In this document: positions 46,488-56,459 of the stretch, one piece after another
Layout of the letters: each line of letters starts with the position of its first letter
Position numbering within the stretch: position 1 is the first letter of the stretch
NCBI RefSeq assembly: GCF_014844095.1
Contig: NZ_CP062163.1
Span: forward strand, 3,753,501 to 3,817,500
Length of the DNA stretch: 64,000 nt
Direction: 5' to 3'
Source: Brevibacillus sp. JNUCC-41
GTDB lineage: Bacteria; Bacillota; Bacilli; Bacillales; DSM-1321
Notes under the pieces: model-generated
Databases searched by the model: none
Seen by the model: the letters and a program-made list of their open reading frames with translations, nothing else
What the model was told of the DNA's origin: nothing
Program-made: the position numbers and the translations under genes

Positions 46488-47939
46488 ATGCCATTACTTA
46501 TCGTAGCGATTGGGATTATCCTGTTGCTAATTTTGATTACTGGATTCAAATTAAATACATTTGTTTCATTAATTATTGTATCTTTTATTGTATCTTTAGC
46601 ACTAGGAATGCCACTTGAAAATGTTGTTGCATCAATTGAAGGTGGATTAGGAGGTACACTTGGTCATATAGCTTTAATATTTGGACTTGGTGCAATGCTT
46701 GGTAGGTTAATTGCTGATGCAGGGGGGGCCCAGCGTATTGCAATGACCTTAATTAATAAATTTGGAGAAAAAAGAATTCAGTGGGCTGTTGTAGTTGCTT
46801 CGTTTATTGTGGGCATAGCACTATTTTTCGAAGTAGGGTTAGTTTTATTAATTCCAATTGTATTTTCAATTGCGAAAGAATTAAGAGTTTCTATTTTGCA
46901 CCTAGGTATTCCTATGGCTGCAGCCTTATTAGCAACTCATAGTTTCTTACCCCCACATCCAGGGCCAACAGTAATAGCTGGTGAATATGGTGCAGATATT
47001 GGATTAGTTTTACTTTACGGTATTATTGTCGCAATACCAACCGTCATTATAGCAGGCCCTCTATATACTAAGCTGGCTAAAAAAGTTGTACCTGATGCAT
47101 TCAACAAAACAGGTAATATAGCTTCTTTAGGAGAACAAAAAACATTCCAGCTTGAAGAAACACCAGCTTTCGGTATAAGTGTATTGACTGCAATGTTCCC
47201 CGTTTTATTAATGGCTATATCTACAATTGTTGATATGATTCAAAAATCAATTGGATTTGAAGGGAATACATTATTAGAAATTGTTCGTCTTATAGGAAAC
47301 CCTTCGTCTGCAATGTTAATATCTTTATTGCTTGCATTCTATACAATGGGAATAGCAAGAAATACTCCAATAAAAGAAGTGATGGATTCTTGTACGTCAT
47401 CAATTGCTGCAATTGGTATGATGCTATTAATTATTGGAGGTGGGGGTGCTTTCAAGCAAGTACTAATTGATGGTGGTGTTGGGGATTATGTAGCAGAATT
47501 ATTTACAGGAACTTCGATGTCACCTATCATACTTGCTTGGTTAGTTGCTGCGATTTTACGGATATCTTTAGGATCAGCCACAGTTGCAGCTATGTCCACT
47601 GCAGGATTAGTTATTCCAATGTTGGCTCAATACGATGCAAACTTAGCCTTAGTAACTCTTGCAACTGGAGCAGGCAGCTCTATTTGCTCGCATGTTAATG
47701 ATGCAGGATTTTGGATGATTAAAGAATATTTTGGGTTAAGCATGAAGGAAACATTTTCAACATGGACAATACTTTCCACTATTACTTCTGTAGCAGGATT
47801 AGGGTTTATTTTATTATTAGATGCATCCTTAATTATCTCGGGAGCAGTAATAATTCTTATTAGTTTAGTAGCAATATATCTCAGTATGTTTGACCGATCT
47901 AAGGATAAAAGAAACGCTTTGGGGGATATAAAGGCATAA
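46488..47939 (+). CDS. GntP-family gluconate-type permease
   Basis: 483 residues, about 12-14 membrane segments. GntP features: [74 protein letters not shown] and [20 protein letters not shown]. These are proton symporters for gluconate and related sugar acids; E. coli places a GntP member beside yjhG as well. It should import the aldonate used by the dehydratase just upstream. Good ribosome site TTTGGAGG. Confidence 0.9.
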   Translation: MPLLIVAIGIILLLILITGFKLNTFVSLIIVSFIVSLALGMPLENVVASIEGGLGGTLGHIALIFGLGAMLGRLIADAGGAQRIAMTLINKFGEKRIQWAVVVASFIVGIALFFEVGLVLLIPIVFSIAKELRVSILHLGIPMAAALLATHSFLPPHPGPTVIAGEYGADIGLVLLYGIIVAIPTVIIAGPLYTKLAKKVVPDAFNKTGNIASLGEQKTFQLEETPAFGISVLTAMFPVLLMAISTIVDMIQKSIGFEGNTLLEIVRLIGNPSSAMLISLLLAFYTMGIARNTPIKEVMDSCTSSIAAIGMMLLIIGGGGAFKQVLIDGGVGDYVAELFTGTSMSPIILAWLVAAILRISLGSATVAAMSTAGLVIPMLAQYDANLALVTLATGAGSSICSHVNDAGFWMIKEYFGLSMKETFSTWTILSTITSVAGLGFILLLDASLIISGAVIILISLVAIYLSMFDRSKDKRNALGDIKA

Positions 47940-48403
47940 AACCTTCTGGAAAACTGGGGAGGGTTTGAGACCAGTGATACAGTCTATTTAATTAAGAAAG
48001 GGAAGTTGATAACCTACGATAATAATGTAAGATGGGGGAGGAAATGCTCGTAGTGATTGAAGAACAGCGAAATAAATTTATAAAGCTCGTCCAATAAGAT
48101 CTGCTCGATGAACAATTTCCGGGAGATTTACATAAGAGTAGTTTTTTCGAGGCCTTCATTGTGAGGGCTTTTTTTGTTGCAAATAAAACGCTCAATTCTA
48201 GGAATTTTGGACGAAATGAGCGTAATAGGGCGCATATTCGGAATAAGGATTAGCGTCCTTTTTTGCATGAAGGGGCAGATTATTGAATAACACTGGGTTA
48301 TATTTATGTGAAAAACGTAATCCCGCTTCCCCGTTTTTTTGATAGTTTTCTAATACAAATAAGGAATGCTTAGTTTAATGGGCCTTTTTGAAAATTATTA
48401 AAG
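47940..48403. other. Gap after the GntP gene
   Basis: No intact gene. A frame around 48029-48150 with one stop (DLLDEQFPGDLHKSSFFEAF) might be a relic of unknown origin. A terminator lies at 48151-48175, and 48190-48275 has an inverted-repeat-rich stretch ending in CCTTTTTTGC resembling a dispersed palindromic element. Confidence 0.35.
48151..48175 (+). terminator. Intrinsic terminator
   Basis: GCCTTCA-TTG-TGAGGGC followed by seven T residues. It may end the GntP transcript or the relic frame before it. Confidence 0.65.
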
Positions 48404-48429
48404 AAAAAAGGGGGCTTTTAAACAGCCCC
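48404..48429 (-). terminator. Terminator for the UspA-like relic
   Basis: GGGGCT and AGCCCC pair around TTTAAA, followed on the minus strand by CTTTTTTC. Confidence 0.6.
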
Positions 48430-48446
48430 ATGGATTGGAAAAGGTA

Positions 48447-48563
48447 TTAATTTTGATATTTCCATTTAGGTCCAACCTTTTTGGCTGATTTAGCTGCATG
48501 ATGAAGGGCAGCATGGGACGAAGTCGTTGAGCCATCAAATGCTACTAAGATTAAAATACATAT
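48447..48563 (-). pseudogene. N-terminal relic of a universal stress protein (UspA type)
   Basis: The minus strand reads ILILVAFDGSTTSSHAALHH then AAKSAKKVGPKWKYQN and stop. The first strand and the AFDGS motif belong to UspA proteins, but only about 35 of 140 codons remain and the start codon is out of frame. Confidence 0.5.
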
Positions 48564-48624
48564 CTTCCTTTCATGTGTAGTTTACCTAGGCAACTCGCCC
48601 TTATTGTTATTCAACATTGAGAAG

Positions 48625-48655
48625 TGTATAAGTTTTGTTTGCTATACCCATATTA
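48625..48655 (+). promoter_or_regulatory. Candidate sigma-G promoter of the ger operon
   Basis: TGTATA (48625-48630), an 18-base spacer and CATATTA (48649-48655) are each one base away from the sigma-G consensus elements. The site is 54 bp before the first ger gene, the expected forespore-expressed operon. Confidence 0.5.
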
Positions 48656-48709
48656 AAATTATTGAATTACTTTTCCCTAGAGTAATATCAAAGGGAGGTT
48701 AAATTTCCA

Positions 48710-50188
48710 ATGCGGAAAACAGATTCAGCTTTTCAAAAAAGCGAGCTTGCCAAGCTTTTAACAGCGTGCGGAGAGTCATCAGACTTTCTTACTTTCAGGC
48801 TTCATGAAAACTCTCCCTTTTTCATTGCCTATTTTAAAACTTTAGTTAAACAAGAGATTATTCACCACGATATTCTCCCTGCAGTTAAAGAAGGTGAGCT
48901 TTATACTTTAGGAGAAATAAAAGAAAAGCTATCAATCGAGGATCTTTCAATTACGGACAATATACCGGATATTCAAGATAAATTAATGACCGGAAATTTG
49001 ATTTTTTACAAGAAAGAAGGGCAGCCTGTCTGCCTGCCAGTTCCGGCACTAGCCGTCGAAAAGCGGCAAGTAGCTAGTCCGGAAACGGAATACTCAGTGG
49101 TTGGGCCGAAGGAAGCTTTTGTTGAATCACTCGATACAAATTTAAATCTTGTGCGTAAACGCCTGCCGATTCTCGAGCTGCAGGTAAAAGAACTGATGGT
49201 CGGAAAGTTATCAAAAACCCGGGTCGCGGTCGTCTACGTGAATGGAATCGCTGACCCGGAAAACGTGAATACGGTCATCCAGCGGATTCAAGGGATTGAA
49301 TACGATGAAGTTGCCGACAGTTCGTTTCTCAGCCAAATGATCACCGATAATAAAAACTCGCCATTCCCACAGTTACTTGACACAGAGAGGCCTGATCGGC
49401 TTGCCGCAGTACTAGCTGAAGGGAAAGTTGCCATCTTTTCGGACGGATCGCCCACAGCGATATCAGGTCCCGTATCATTAGTTACATATTTCGCGGCATT
49501 TGAAGACTATCTTTCCATTTGGAATGTCGCATCCGCTTTCCGGCTTCTCCGGCTCTTTTCGGTTATTTTCTCTGTTTTAGCCTCATCTACTTATGTAGCC
49601 GTTTTAACTTATCATTATGAAATGATCCCCCGGGATGTCCTGAGCTTGCTGATTACATCAAGGGGCAGTATTCCGTTTCCACCCTTTTTGGAAGCTATTC
49701 TTCTTGAATTGGCGATTGAGCTTTTGCGGGAGGCAGGCGCTCGGCTGCCGACAAAGATTGGCCAAACGATTGGGATTGTAGGCGGAATTGTGCTCGGAAC
49801 AGCAGCTGTTCAAGCAGGTTTGACAAGTAATGTACTTCTTATTGTCGTGGCCACAGGCGCGCTTGCTTCTTTCACTACGCCAATTTACCAGCTCAGCAAC
49901 GCGATCCGCTTGATTCGCTTTCCATTTATCCTGCTTGCCCAGCTGCTAGGCCTTGTTGGAGTCGCCGTCTGCTTTGCTTTTCTTATGTCTCATTTATTAA
50001 AGCTGACTTCTCTCGGTCGTCCTTTTCTTGAGCCGATCTATCCTTTGCGCGTGGAGGATTTCAAAGACTCTATTATTCGACTGCCGTTCAGTAAGCAAGC
50101 ACTACGTCCCCTCCAAATAAGAGCAAAAGACCGTGTGAGATTTCAGCAGGAGGCTCCGCAAAAAAAAGAATGGGATATTGACGACTAA
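48710..50188 (+). CDS. Spore germination protein, GerA/GerKA family (A subunit)
   Basis: 492 residues: a cytosolic N-terminal region, then the conserved SKTRVAVVYVNGIADPENV segment, and five or so C-terminal membrane helices with LLITSRGSIPFPPFLEAILL and GGIVLGTAAVQAGLTSNVLL. The A subunits assemble the germinant receptor in the spore inner membrane. It is the first of three genes (A, B, C) spaced by 20 bp and a 4-bp overlap. The block is visibly richer in G+C than the flanking relics. The germinant cannot be told. Confidence 0.93.
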   Translation: MRKTDSAFQKSELAKLLTACGESSDFLTFRLHENSPFFIAYFKTLVKQEIIHHDILPAVKEGELYTLGEIKEKLSIEDLSITDNIPDIQDKLMTGNLIFYKKEGQPVCLPVPALAVEKRQVASPETEYSVVGPKEAFVESLDTNLNLVRKRLPILELQVKELMVGKLSKTRVAVVYVNGIADPENVNTVIQRIQGIEYDEVADSSFLSQMITDNKNSPFPQLLDTERPDRLAAVLAEGKVAIFSDGSPTAISGPVSLVTYFAAFEDYLSIWNVASAFRLLRLFSVIFSVLASSTYVAVLTYHYEMIPRDVLSLLITSRGSIPFPPFLEAILLELAIELLREAGARLPTKIGQTIGIVGGIVLGTAAVQAGLTSNVLLIVVATGALASFTTPIYQLSNAIRLIRFPFILLAQLLGLVGVAVCFAFLMSHLLKLTSLGRPFLEPIYPLRVEDFKDSIIRLPFSKQALRPLQIRAKDRVRFQQEAPQKKEWDIDD

Positions 50189-50208
50189 TTTGCATATGGA
50201 GGTGCTGT

Positions 50209-51303
50209 ATGCTGCCTTTACCGCCGGAGAGCCGGAAAGTCTCTCCTTTCTTTGTTTTTTATCTTATCGTCGCGGCGCAATTTGGCTTGAGCGTTTTCAG
50301 CTTTCAACGGTATATTGTTCAAGCCGTGGGCAATGATGCCTGGATTGCTGTTATTATCGCCGGTCTCTCGATTCACATTGTCTTGTGGATGATTTATCAA
50401 ATATTAAATAAAGGATCGAATGATATTACTGTTATCCACAAGGAACTATTTGGGAAAGGGCTTGGAGGGCTCCTCAGTTTGGCTTTGATTGTTTATTTGC
50501 TGACTTTGGCCGTCTCTGTGTTCCGTAATTATATCGAATTGATTCAAGTCTGGATCTTTCCGCAATTGGAAACGTGGTATATGGCCCTGATTCTCTCTTC
50601 GCTCGTTTATGTATATGTAATCGGAGGCTTTAGAGTCGTTGTTGGGATTTGCATCCTCAGTTTCATCTTAACGACTCCTATATTTTTTATAATGTTAGAG
50701 TTCCCTTTACGGCACGTGAAGTTTTCTCATCTTTTGCCTATTTTGGATCATACCGCAGTTGAGTTCTTATCCGCCTCTAAAAAGATGACGTATAGTTTAA
50801 CGGGATTTGAAACACTTTTTTTCTTTTATCCTTTTATAAAAAATGCTCCACGATCGCAAAAGTGGGTACATTATGGAGCGGCGTTCAGTACTTTTAGTTA
50901 TTTAGTAATAATGGTTGTTTCCCTTATGTACTTTACTAAGGCTCAATTACTTGAGTCGATTTGGCCGACATTAACTTTTTGGAAAATTGCTGATTTTCCT
51001 TTTCTTGAAAGGTTTGAGTATATGGGGCTTTCCCTTTGGCTGTTTAACGTTCTTAATAGTGTTTGTTTGCTTATTTGGGCCGGCACAAGAGGACTGAAGC
51101 AGCTGTTTACAGTGAAGCAAAAACATAGCCTTATTGTAGTACTCATCATAACAGCTGTGGTGGCTGTTCTCCTGAAAAACCGTGAGCAGATCGAGCAGCT
51201 AAATACAATTTTAACCTTCGTGAGTTTTTACGTCATTTATGCCTACATTCCATTTCTCTTCTTTTATCAAATGATTAAAAGTAAAATGAGGCGAACGTCA
51301 TGA
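50209..51303 (+). CDS. Spore germination protein, GerB family (B subunit, permease-like)
   Basis: 364 residues with about ten membrane segments of the GerB/APC type (FFVFYLIVAAQFGLSVFSF at the start, LTGFETLFFFYPFI in the middle). The B subunit binds the amino acid or sugar germinant. The ATG follows ATGGAGGTGCTGT. Its last codons overlap the C-subunit start. Confidence 0.92.
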   Translation: MLPLPPESRKVSPFFVFYLIVAAQFGLSVFSFQRYIVQAVGNDAWIAVIIAGLSIHIVLWMIYQILNKGSNDITVIHKELFGKGLGGLLSLALIVYLLTLAVSVFRNYIELIQVWIFPQLETWYMALILSSLVYVYVIGGFRVVVGICILSFILTTPIFFIMLEFPLRHVKFSHLLPILDHTAVEFLSASKKMTYSLTGFETLFFFYPFIKNAPRSQKWVHYGAAFSTFSYLVIMVVSLMYFTKAQLLESIWPTLTFWKIADFPFLERFEYMGLSLWLFNVLNSVCLLIWAGTRGLKQLFTVKQKHSLIVVLIITAVVAVLLKNREQIEQLNTILTFVSFYVIYAYIPFLFFYQMIKSKMRRTS

Positions 51304-52376
51304 AAAGGTACCTCTTTTGGAGCATTTTTACGCTCATCTTGCTGTTCAATTATTCCCTTGAAACAAAGATACTTGAAGATATCCAGCACGTTTCCGCCAT
51401 TGGTTATGACTATGTGGATGGGGACCGGATGAAGGGAACAGCCGCCGCTCCTTTTTATCCTGCGGGGATGGATGTTAAGCCACTCAATGCCTTCTTTACG
51501 GCGGTCGGACATACCATTCTAGACATCTTACAAAAGCAGCAGATGGAGGCCCAAAGAAAGCTCGCCACGGGACGTTTGCAAAATTTTTTGATTAGTAAAG
51601 AGCTGGCAAAACACGGAGTATCCGAGCTTATTGATCCGCTTGGACGCTCTACAAATATTGGCAGAGATGTTTACATGGCGGTCGTCGACGGCAGTGTAGA
51701 GGAGCTGTTAACTTTTGAGTATCCTAATGCGCCGACATCTGCTGAATATCTTTCCGATTTCATGGAGAGAAATCTGAAGGATATTATTCCTCAGCCAACT
51801 GTTCATGCTTTCCTGAATCAATATGACGGGTTCGAACAAGATCCTTTTCTACCTATTATCGGGAAAAAAGACGATCATATTCAATATAAGGGTCTCGCTC
51901 TTTTTAAGGATGATCTCTACGTAGGAGAGCTTTCCAATAAGGACAGTTATGCATTTAAACTCTTTTACGAAAAGACTAAGACAGGCACATATGAAATAAG
52001 CTTCAAAAATAAAAAGTACATTGCTACTGAAAATATTCGGTCCAAAGTGAAATATAAAGTGTCCGGCAGCCAAGACAACCCGCGGGTGTCGGTTCATGTC
52101 TCGGTGATAGGAGAGGTTAAAGATTCTTCCAGAGTGTTGAAGAAAGGGATCACCATGAAAGAAGTGGAGCAGGAATGGAGCAAAGAGACGACGAAAAGGG
52201 CGGAAAAAATGATGAGAAAATTTCAGGAGCTAAAGATTGATCCGCTCGGAATCGGCGAAAAAGTCCGGAGCCATTTTCGGAACTTTGATAAAAAAGCATG
52301 GGAAGGCCACTACCCAACCGTTCCAGTTGAATTTGATATGAAGGTACGTATTGTGGACACCGGCATCACAGAATAG
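51300..52376 (+). CDS. Spore germination protein, GerC family, lacking the lipobox cysteine
   Basis: 358 residues with an N-terminal hydrophobic segment, the ILEDIQHVSAIGYDYVDG region and a C-terminal GerC domain (YKVSGSQDNPRVSVHVSVIG). Normal GerC proteins are lipoproteins with a Cys directly after the hydrophobic stretch. Here the sequence runs LILLFNYSLETKILEDIQ without any Cys, so it would be a membrane-anchored protein with an uncut signal rather than a lipoprotein, if functional. It starts within the end of the B gene. A terminator-like repeat follows at 52389. Confidence 0.9.
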   Translation: MKRYLFWSIFTLILLFNYSLETKILEDIQHVSAIGYDYVDGDRMKGTAAAPFYPAGMDVKPLNAFFTAVGHTILDILQKQQMEAQRKLATGRLQNFLISKELAKHGVSELIDPLGRSTNIGRDVYMAVVDGSVEELLTFEYPNAPTSAEYLSDFMERNLKDIIPQPTVHAFLNQYDGFEQDPFLPIIGKKDDHIQYKGLALFKDDLYVGELSNKDSYAFKLFYEKTKTGTYEISFKNKKYIATENIRSKVKYKVSGSQDNPRVSVHVSVIGEVKDSSRVLKKGITMKEVEQEWSKETTKRAEKMMRKFQELKIDPLGIGEKVRSHFRNFDKKAWEGHYPTVPVEFDMKVRIVDTGITE

Positions 52377-52388
52377 AGTGACGTCAAA

Positions 52389-52446
52389 AAAGGGAGCGAC
52401 TCAAAAGGATCTAAAATCGTCCCATTGAGGCGCTCCTCTTTTTCCC
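52389..52446 (+). terminator. Terminator of the ger operon
   Basis: GGGAGCGACTC and GAGGCGCTCC form a stem with one unpaired base and a loop of some 25 bases, followed by TCTTTTTCCC. The stretch 52447-52890 after it contains no gene; a short minus-strand frame near 52535 resembles a transposase end but is too short. Confidence 0.6.
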
Positions 52447-52926
52447 TCACTTACAATTTAGTTCAAAATCATTTCCTTGGAATCGTTCATTGTTATACCG
52501 CCTAGTATATTATTTTTAGGTTCTTAATTGTTCAAATTTACTAAGAAGTTCTTTGTTATCAGCGATATGGCTTTTCCCTTAGTTTTCCCCTTGTTTTATT
52601 GTTTGATTTATCTGTAAATAAGTAAAATCCTAAGCACCTTCTATATAAATTTGATGCAAATCAAAAAACACAAAAATTGTCCATAAACTGGAGCTTGGGC
52701 AGCTGATCCAGCCCAGGGTAACATGATCAAACGTGCTCATAAGATAATATTGGCTATACCGGTTTATACTAAATAATTGGAAGGATAATGGAGGATGTTC
52801 AGCTTGTAGAAATTGGGCCATTTTAGGGTCTGAATTTGCAAGTTTTTTTGTGATCAAAAATAACAGATTAAGTTAATAGTTGGAGTTAGTATAGTTTCAT
52901 GGACACATTTTAGTTAAGTCCTTACA

Positions 52927-53995
52927 ATGATTTTGATTGTGTCAGTCTTGGAACGTAAGAATACAGGTGAAAAATATAATAATGAATTCAAGAAGACTAT
53001 TGTAGATCTTTATCACTCGGGTAATTCGGTCAAAGAATTATGCGGCGAGTATGGCGATTCAGAAGACAATTATAAATGGATTAAAGAATTTACTCCAATC
53101 GGTTTAGTCCATGACTCCAAAGGAACTAGCCGCCAACGGGATATTGTTTCTTGTGTTCCTCAATAAACTCGGTAAGATCTGTTTCGGTTACTTTTTCCGA
53201 ATATGGCCATAGTCTTTTTTAAGATTCATAAGATGTGTGAAATGCTAGAAATCCCAAGAAGCAGCCATTATCAGTCCCTCCAAATAGTCGTATCAAATCG
53301 CGAACAGGAAAACCAAGAACTCACGAAGGAAATTGATCTCATTTACCTGGAAAGCAAGGGACGATACGGGGCTCCAAAGATTCATGAAAGCTTATTAACC
53401 AAATGGTTTTCCCTAAGTCTAAAGCGTGTTCAACGCTTAATGAGCAAGTCGAGAATTCGTTCTATTACTAAGAAAAAATACCGTCCCATCCATCTAAAGA
53501 AAAGGTTATTCAATTGGATAATTTGTTAAAACAAGACTTCACTACTCAGACCATTAATGAGAAATGGGTAACTGACATTACATGTTTGATTTTTAATAGA
53601 CAGAGACTTTTTCTATCCGCCATAAAAGACCTCTATAACAATGAAATCATTTCTTATCAAGTCAGCTGGAGAAACGACTTAAAACTTGTAATAGATAACA
53701 ATAGAAAAAAAAACGGAATGTTTAAGGAACTCTACTACACCTCCCACTAATACAATAACCTATTTGAAAAAATATAAAATGCAATCCAGTATGTCAAGAA
53801 AGGGAAACTGCTGGGATAACGCTTGTATGGAGAATTTCATAAGTCATTTAAAATCGGAGTCTTTCTAAAAGAACTCTTTCGGTACCTCTAGAAGTTAGAG
53901 GTGCTGTAAGTATGTATATTCGATTCTATAACCATCATGGCTTCCAGAAAAAATTAAACAACCTGAGTCCATATCAATATAGAACTCAGGTTGCT
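52927..53995 (+). mobile_element. Degenerate IS3-family (IS150-type) element
   Basis: The order OrfA then OrfB is clear. OrfA: KYNNEFKKTIVDLYHSGNSV and YKWIKEFTPIGLV. OrfB: RSSHYQSL, GRYGAPKIHESL, then the DDE region NEKWVTDIT, a shifted frame with RKGNCWDNACMENF, and YNHHGFQKKLNNLSPYQYRT near 53995. At least four frameshifts or stops are present, so neither protein can be made. No clear terminal repeats remain. It separates the ger operon from the SDR / hxl block. Confidence 0.8.
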
Positions 53996-54170
53996 TAATT
54001 GGTCTTTTTTATTTCTGTCTATTTGATTGGGGTCACTCCACAATACAGAGATCATCTTCTTTAGGCTGCCTAATCACTTTTTTTAAAATGTCCTTTACAA
54101 AGGGTACACTTTACAACTAGGTTCCCACTTCTTAACCAATATAGACAAGAAGGGTCGATCGCTTCTCAAA

Positions 54171-54887
54171 TTAAGGATTAGTTGACCATAATCCTGAAGT
54201 CTTTACTAGGACTCTTGGATGAAGCTTTAACCCGGCTACGAGCAGCTCTGCTAAATCCTCTGATTGCATAACATTTTCAGGATTTCCACTAATAAGATTG
54301 GTTTCAATGGCCAAATCAGTTGCAACTGTACTTGGTGTTAAAGCCGTTACACGGATATTATGCTTTCTTACCTCTAGCATGAGTGATTCCGTTAGTCCTA
54401 AAACTGCAAATTTAGAAGCACTGTAAGCACTTGTAACAGGTGCTCCTTTTTGGCCCGCAGTTGAGGAGATATTCACAATATCTCCTGATTTTCTTTCAAT
54501 CATATCAGGTAAAACGGCTCTTGTTACATTATATACACCCATCAAGTTTACTCGGATGATGTTTTCCCATTCTTCAGGAGTTAAATCAAGAAAACCGCCA
54601 AATTTAGCTATACCTGCATTGTTGATTAAAATATCAATAGAACCTAGGTCTGATTTGATGTGTTCGACAGCTTGATGAACTGCTTCAAGATCGGCTACAT
54701 CTGCTGTTGCTGCTGAAACGTTCACATCATATTGCTCTAGTTCCGCGGTTACCTTTTCAAGATTTGACATCGTTAATCCAATCAATCCTAAATGAACTCC
54801 TTCTTTTGCTAAAGCAATCGCAGTAGCACGCCCGATTCCTCTGCCTGCCCCAGTAATTAAAGCAGTTTTTCCTTTTAATGAAATCAT
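54171..54887 (-). CDS. SDR oxidoreductase, 3-ketoacyl-ACP reductase-like
   Basis: 238 residues, classical [11 protein letters not shown] (residues 10-17), NNAG, catalytic Ser in [10 protein letters not shown] and the YSASK pair. The FabG-like pattern is general and does not fix the substrate. It is the last gene on the minus strand before the hxlB terminator region at 54957, hence a separate unit. A typical Bacillaceae paralogue. Confidence 0.87.
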   Translation of the reverse strand: MISLKGKTALITGAGRGIGRATAIALAKEGVHLGLIGLTMSNLEKVTAELEQYDVNVSAATADVADLEAVHQAVEHIKSDLGSIDILINNAGIAKFGGFLDLTPEEWENIIRVNLMGVYNVTRAVLPDMIERKSGDIVNISSTAGQKGAPVTSAYSASKFAVLGLTESLMLEVRKHNIRVTALTPSTVATDLAIETNLISGNPENVMQSEDLAELLVAGLKLHPRVLVKTSGLWSTNP

Positions 54888-54956
54888 GCTATCATTCCTT
54901 TTTAAAAAATTTTAGAACAATTGTTATTAATAACAAAATAATGTTTTAAAGACTAA

Positions 54957-55000
54957 CCAAAAGACCGCAAAGTTTCTTTAGTATGTCTGCGGTCTTTTGG
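54957..55000. terminator. Terminator of the hxl operon
   Basis: CCAAAAGACCGCA (54957-54969) pairs perfectly with 54988-55000. It lies 25 bp past the hxlB stop on the minus strand. Confidence 0.75.
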
Positions 55001-55024
55001 TTATTACATTCTTAGAACTATGTT

Positions 55025-55582
55025 TTATTCAAGGTTGGCATGTCTGCCATACATCTTATTGGTATCTAATCCCTTTTTCTCCATGAATCTCAAGATGACG
55101 GCATCATAAAAAAGTAAAAGGGTCTGCTCAAATAGTGAGCCCATTGGTTGGATGGTTTTATAATCGCCCTCTGATTGGTCTTTCGGGGATCCAGGCAATT
55201 TAATGGTGATATCGGCTAACTGTCCAATAGTGGATTCAGGAAATATCGTGACAGTTGCAATTTTACCACCAATGCTTTTTGCTTTTTCAGCCATGGAGAC
55301 TAAGCTTTTTGTTTCCCCGGATCCGGATCCGATGATTAAGATATCCTCTTTTTCAAAGTTGGGAGCTACAGTTTCACCGATTACATAAGAATCAATTCCC
55401 ATATGCATCATCCGCATGGCGAAGGATTTGGCCATGAATCCTGATCTGCCTGCACCGGCGACAAAAACCTTTTTCGATTCAAGTATCCCGTTGACGAGTT
55501 TTTCAGCTTCTTCATCTGCGATTAAGTCAGCTGAATGATTAAGCTCTTTTAAGATTTCTGCTAAATATTGAGTCGTCTGCAT
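55025..55582 (-). CDS. hxlB: 6-phospho-3-hexuloisomerase
   Basis: 185 residues, the usual length, with one SIS domain: KVFVAGAGRSGFMAKSFAMR, IGETVAPNFEKEDILIIGSG, SGSGETKSL and QPMGSLFEQ. It converts D-arabino-3-hexulose 6-phosphate to fructose 6-phosphate, the second step of formaldehyde fixation by the ribulose monophosphate pathway. It follows hxlA with 7 bp between them. A fragment of a second hxlB gene lies at 60910-60978. Confidence 0.95.
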   Translation of the reverse strand: MQTTQYLAEILKELNHSADLIADEEAEKLVNGILESKKVFVAGAGRSGFMAKSFAMRMMHMGIDSYVIGETVAPNFEKEDILIIGSGSGETKSLVSMAEKAKSIGGKIATVTIFPESTIGQLADITIKLPGSPKDQSEGDYKTIQPMGSLFEQTLLLFYDAVILRFMEKKGLDTNKMYGRHANLE

Positions 55583-55589
55583 CTTAGGA

Positions 55590-56237
55590 TTAACCTGCTG
55601 TAACCATTTGTTCTTTGATCATTTGTTGCATTTTGGCAGCAGCAGCTTTTTTATCAGCTTGTCCAGTAATCCCGCCGCCTACAATGACAAGGTCTGGATT
55701 TACTTTAATGACTTCTGGAAGTGTTTCTAATTTAATGCCGCCTGCGATGGCCGTTTTAGCATTTTTAACCACACTTTTGATGGTTTGTAGATCTTCAAAA
55801 GAATTTTTTCCGACTGCTTGAAGATCGTAGCCCGTGTGAACACAAATATAATCCACGCCCATAGTGTCCACTTCTTTAGCACGTCCAGCAAGGTCTTTTA
55901 CCGCAATCATATCGACAAGGACTTTTTTACCCTGTTTTTTCGCTTCTTCTACAGCACCTTTAATCGACATATCTTCAGCCGTTCCAAGAATAGTGATGAT
56001 ATCAGCACCTGCTTCGGAAGCTTTCATCACTTCATATCCAGCAGCATCCATAATTTTCAGGTCTGCTAATACTTTTAAGTTAGGGAATGCTTCTTTTACT
56101 GCCTTTACAGCATGGAGACCTTCGTTGATTACAACCGGTGTTCCGATTTCTACGATATCAATATGCTCCTCTACTTCTTTTACCAATTCGATTGCTTCTG
56201 GAATGTTGACTAAATCTAATGCTAATTGTAATTCCAT
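55590..56237 (-). CDS. hxlA: 3-hexulose-6-phosphate synthase
   Basis: 215 residues of the orotidine-phosphate-decarboxylase-like barrel: MELQLALDLVNIPEAIELVK, LADLKIMDAAGYE with the catalytic DxK(x)xD set, and AGGIKLETLPEV. It condenses formaldehyde with ribulose 5-phosphate. With hxlB it detoxifies formaldehyde in Bacillus. Transcription is from the region shared with the divergent hxlR gene. Confidence 0.95.
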   Translation of the reverse strand: MELQLALDLVNIPEAIELVKEVEEHIDIVEIGTPVVINEGLHAVKAVKEAFPNLKVLADLKIMDAAGYEVMKASEAGADIITILGTAEDMSIKGAVEEAKKQGKKVLVDMIAVKDLAGRAKEVDTMGVDYICVHTGYDLQAVGKNSFEDLQTIKSVVKNAKTAIAGGIKLETLPEVIKVNPDLVIVGGGITGQADKKAAAAKMQQMIKEQMVTAG

Positions 56238-56382
56238 CTATGTTTCACTCCTCAGAATTTTTTAAGTTTGTTGCACAGTAGTAATTATGCTCATTGCTCA
56301 CTTTCGTTTCTCCTGGCAACTGTAACCAATGCTCTTGTTAACAATGGTACAGTGTTAGTATAATGTGTATATTAAAAGTGTG

Positions 56383-56434
56383 AAAGTACGCACTTTATTG
56401 TTACATAGTGTTAAAAAGTATACTATGTGTTATT
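56383..56434. promoter_or_regulatory. Candidate HxlR-binding region
   Basis: Two similar stretches beginning AAAGTACGCACTTTATTG (56383) and AAAGTATACTATGTG (56415) stand 32 bp apart in the hxlA-hxlR gap. In B. subtilis HxlR binds two 25-bp direct elements in the same place. The match here is by position and repeat structure, not exact sequence. Confidence 0.4.
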
Positions 56435-56459
56435 CTATATATAAGTGGAGGTAAAACAA

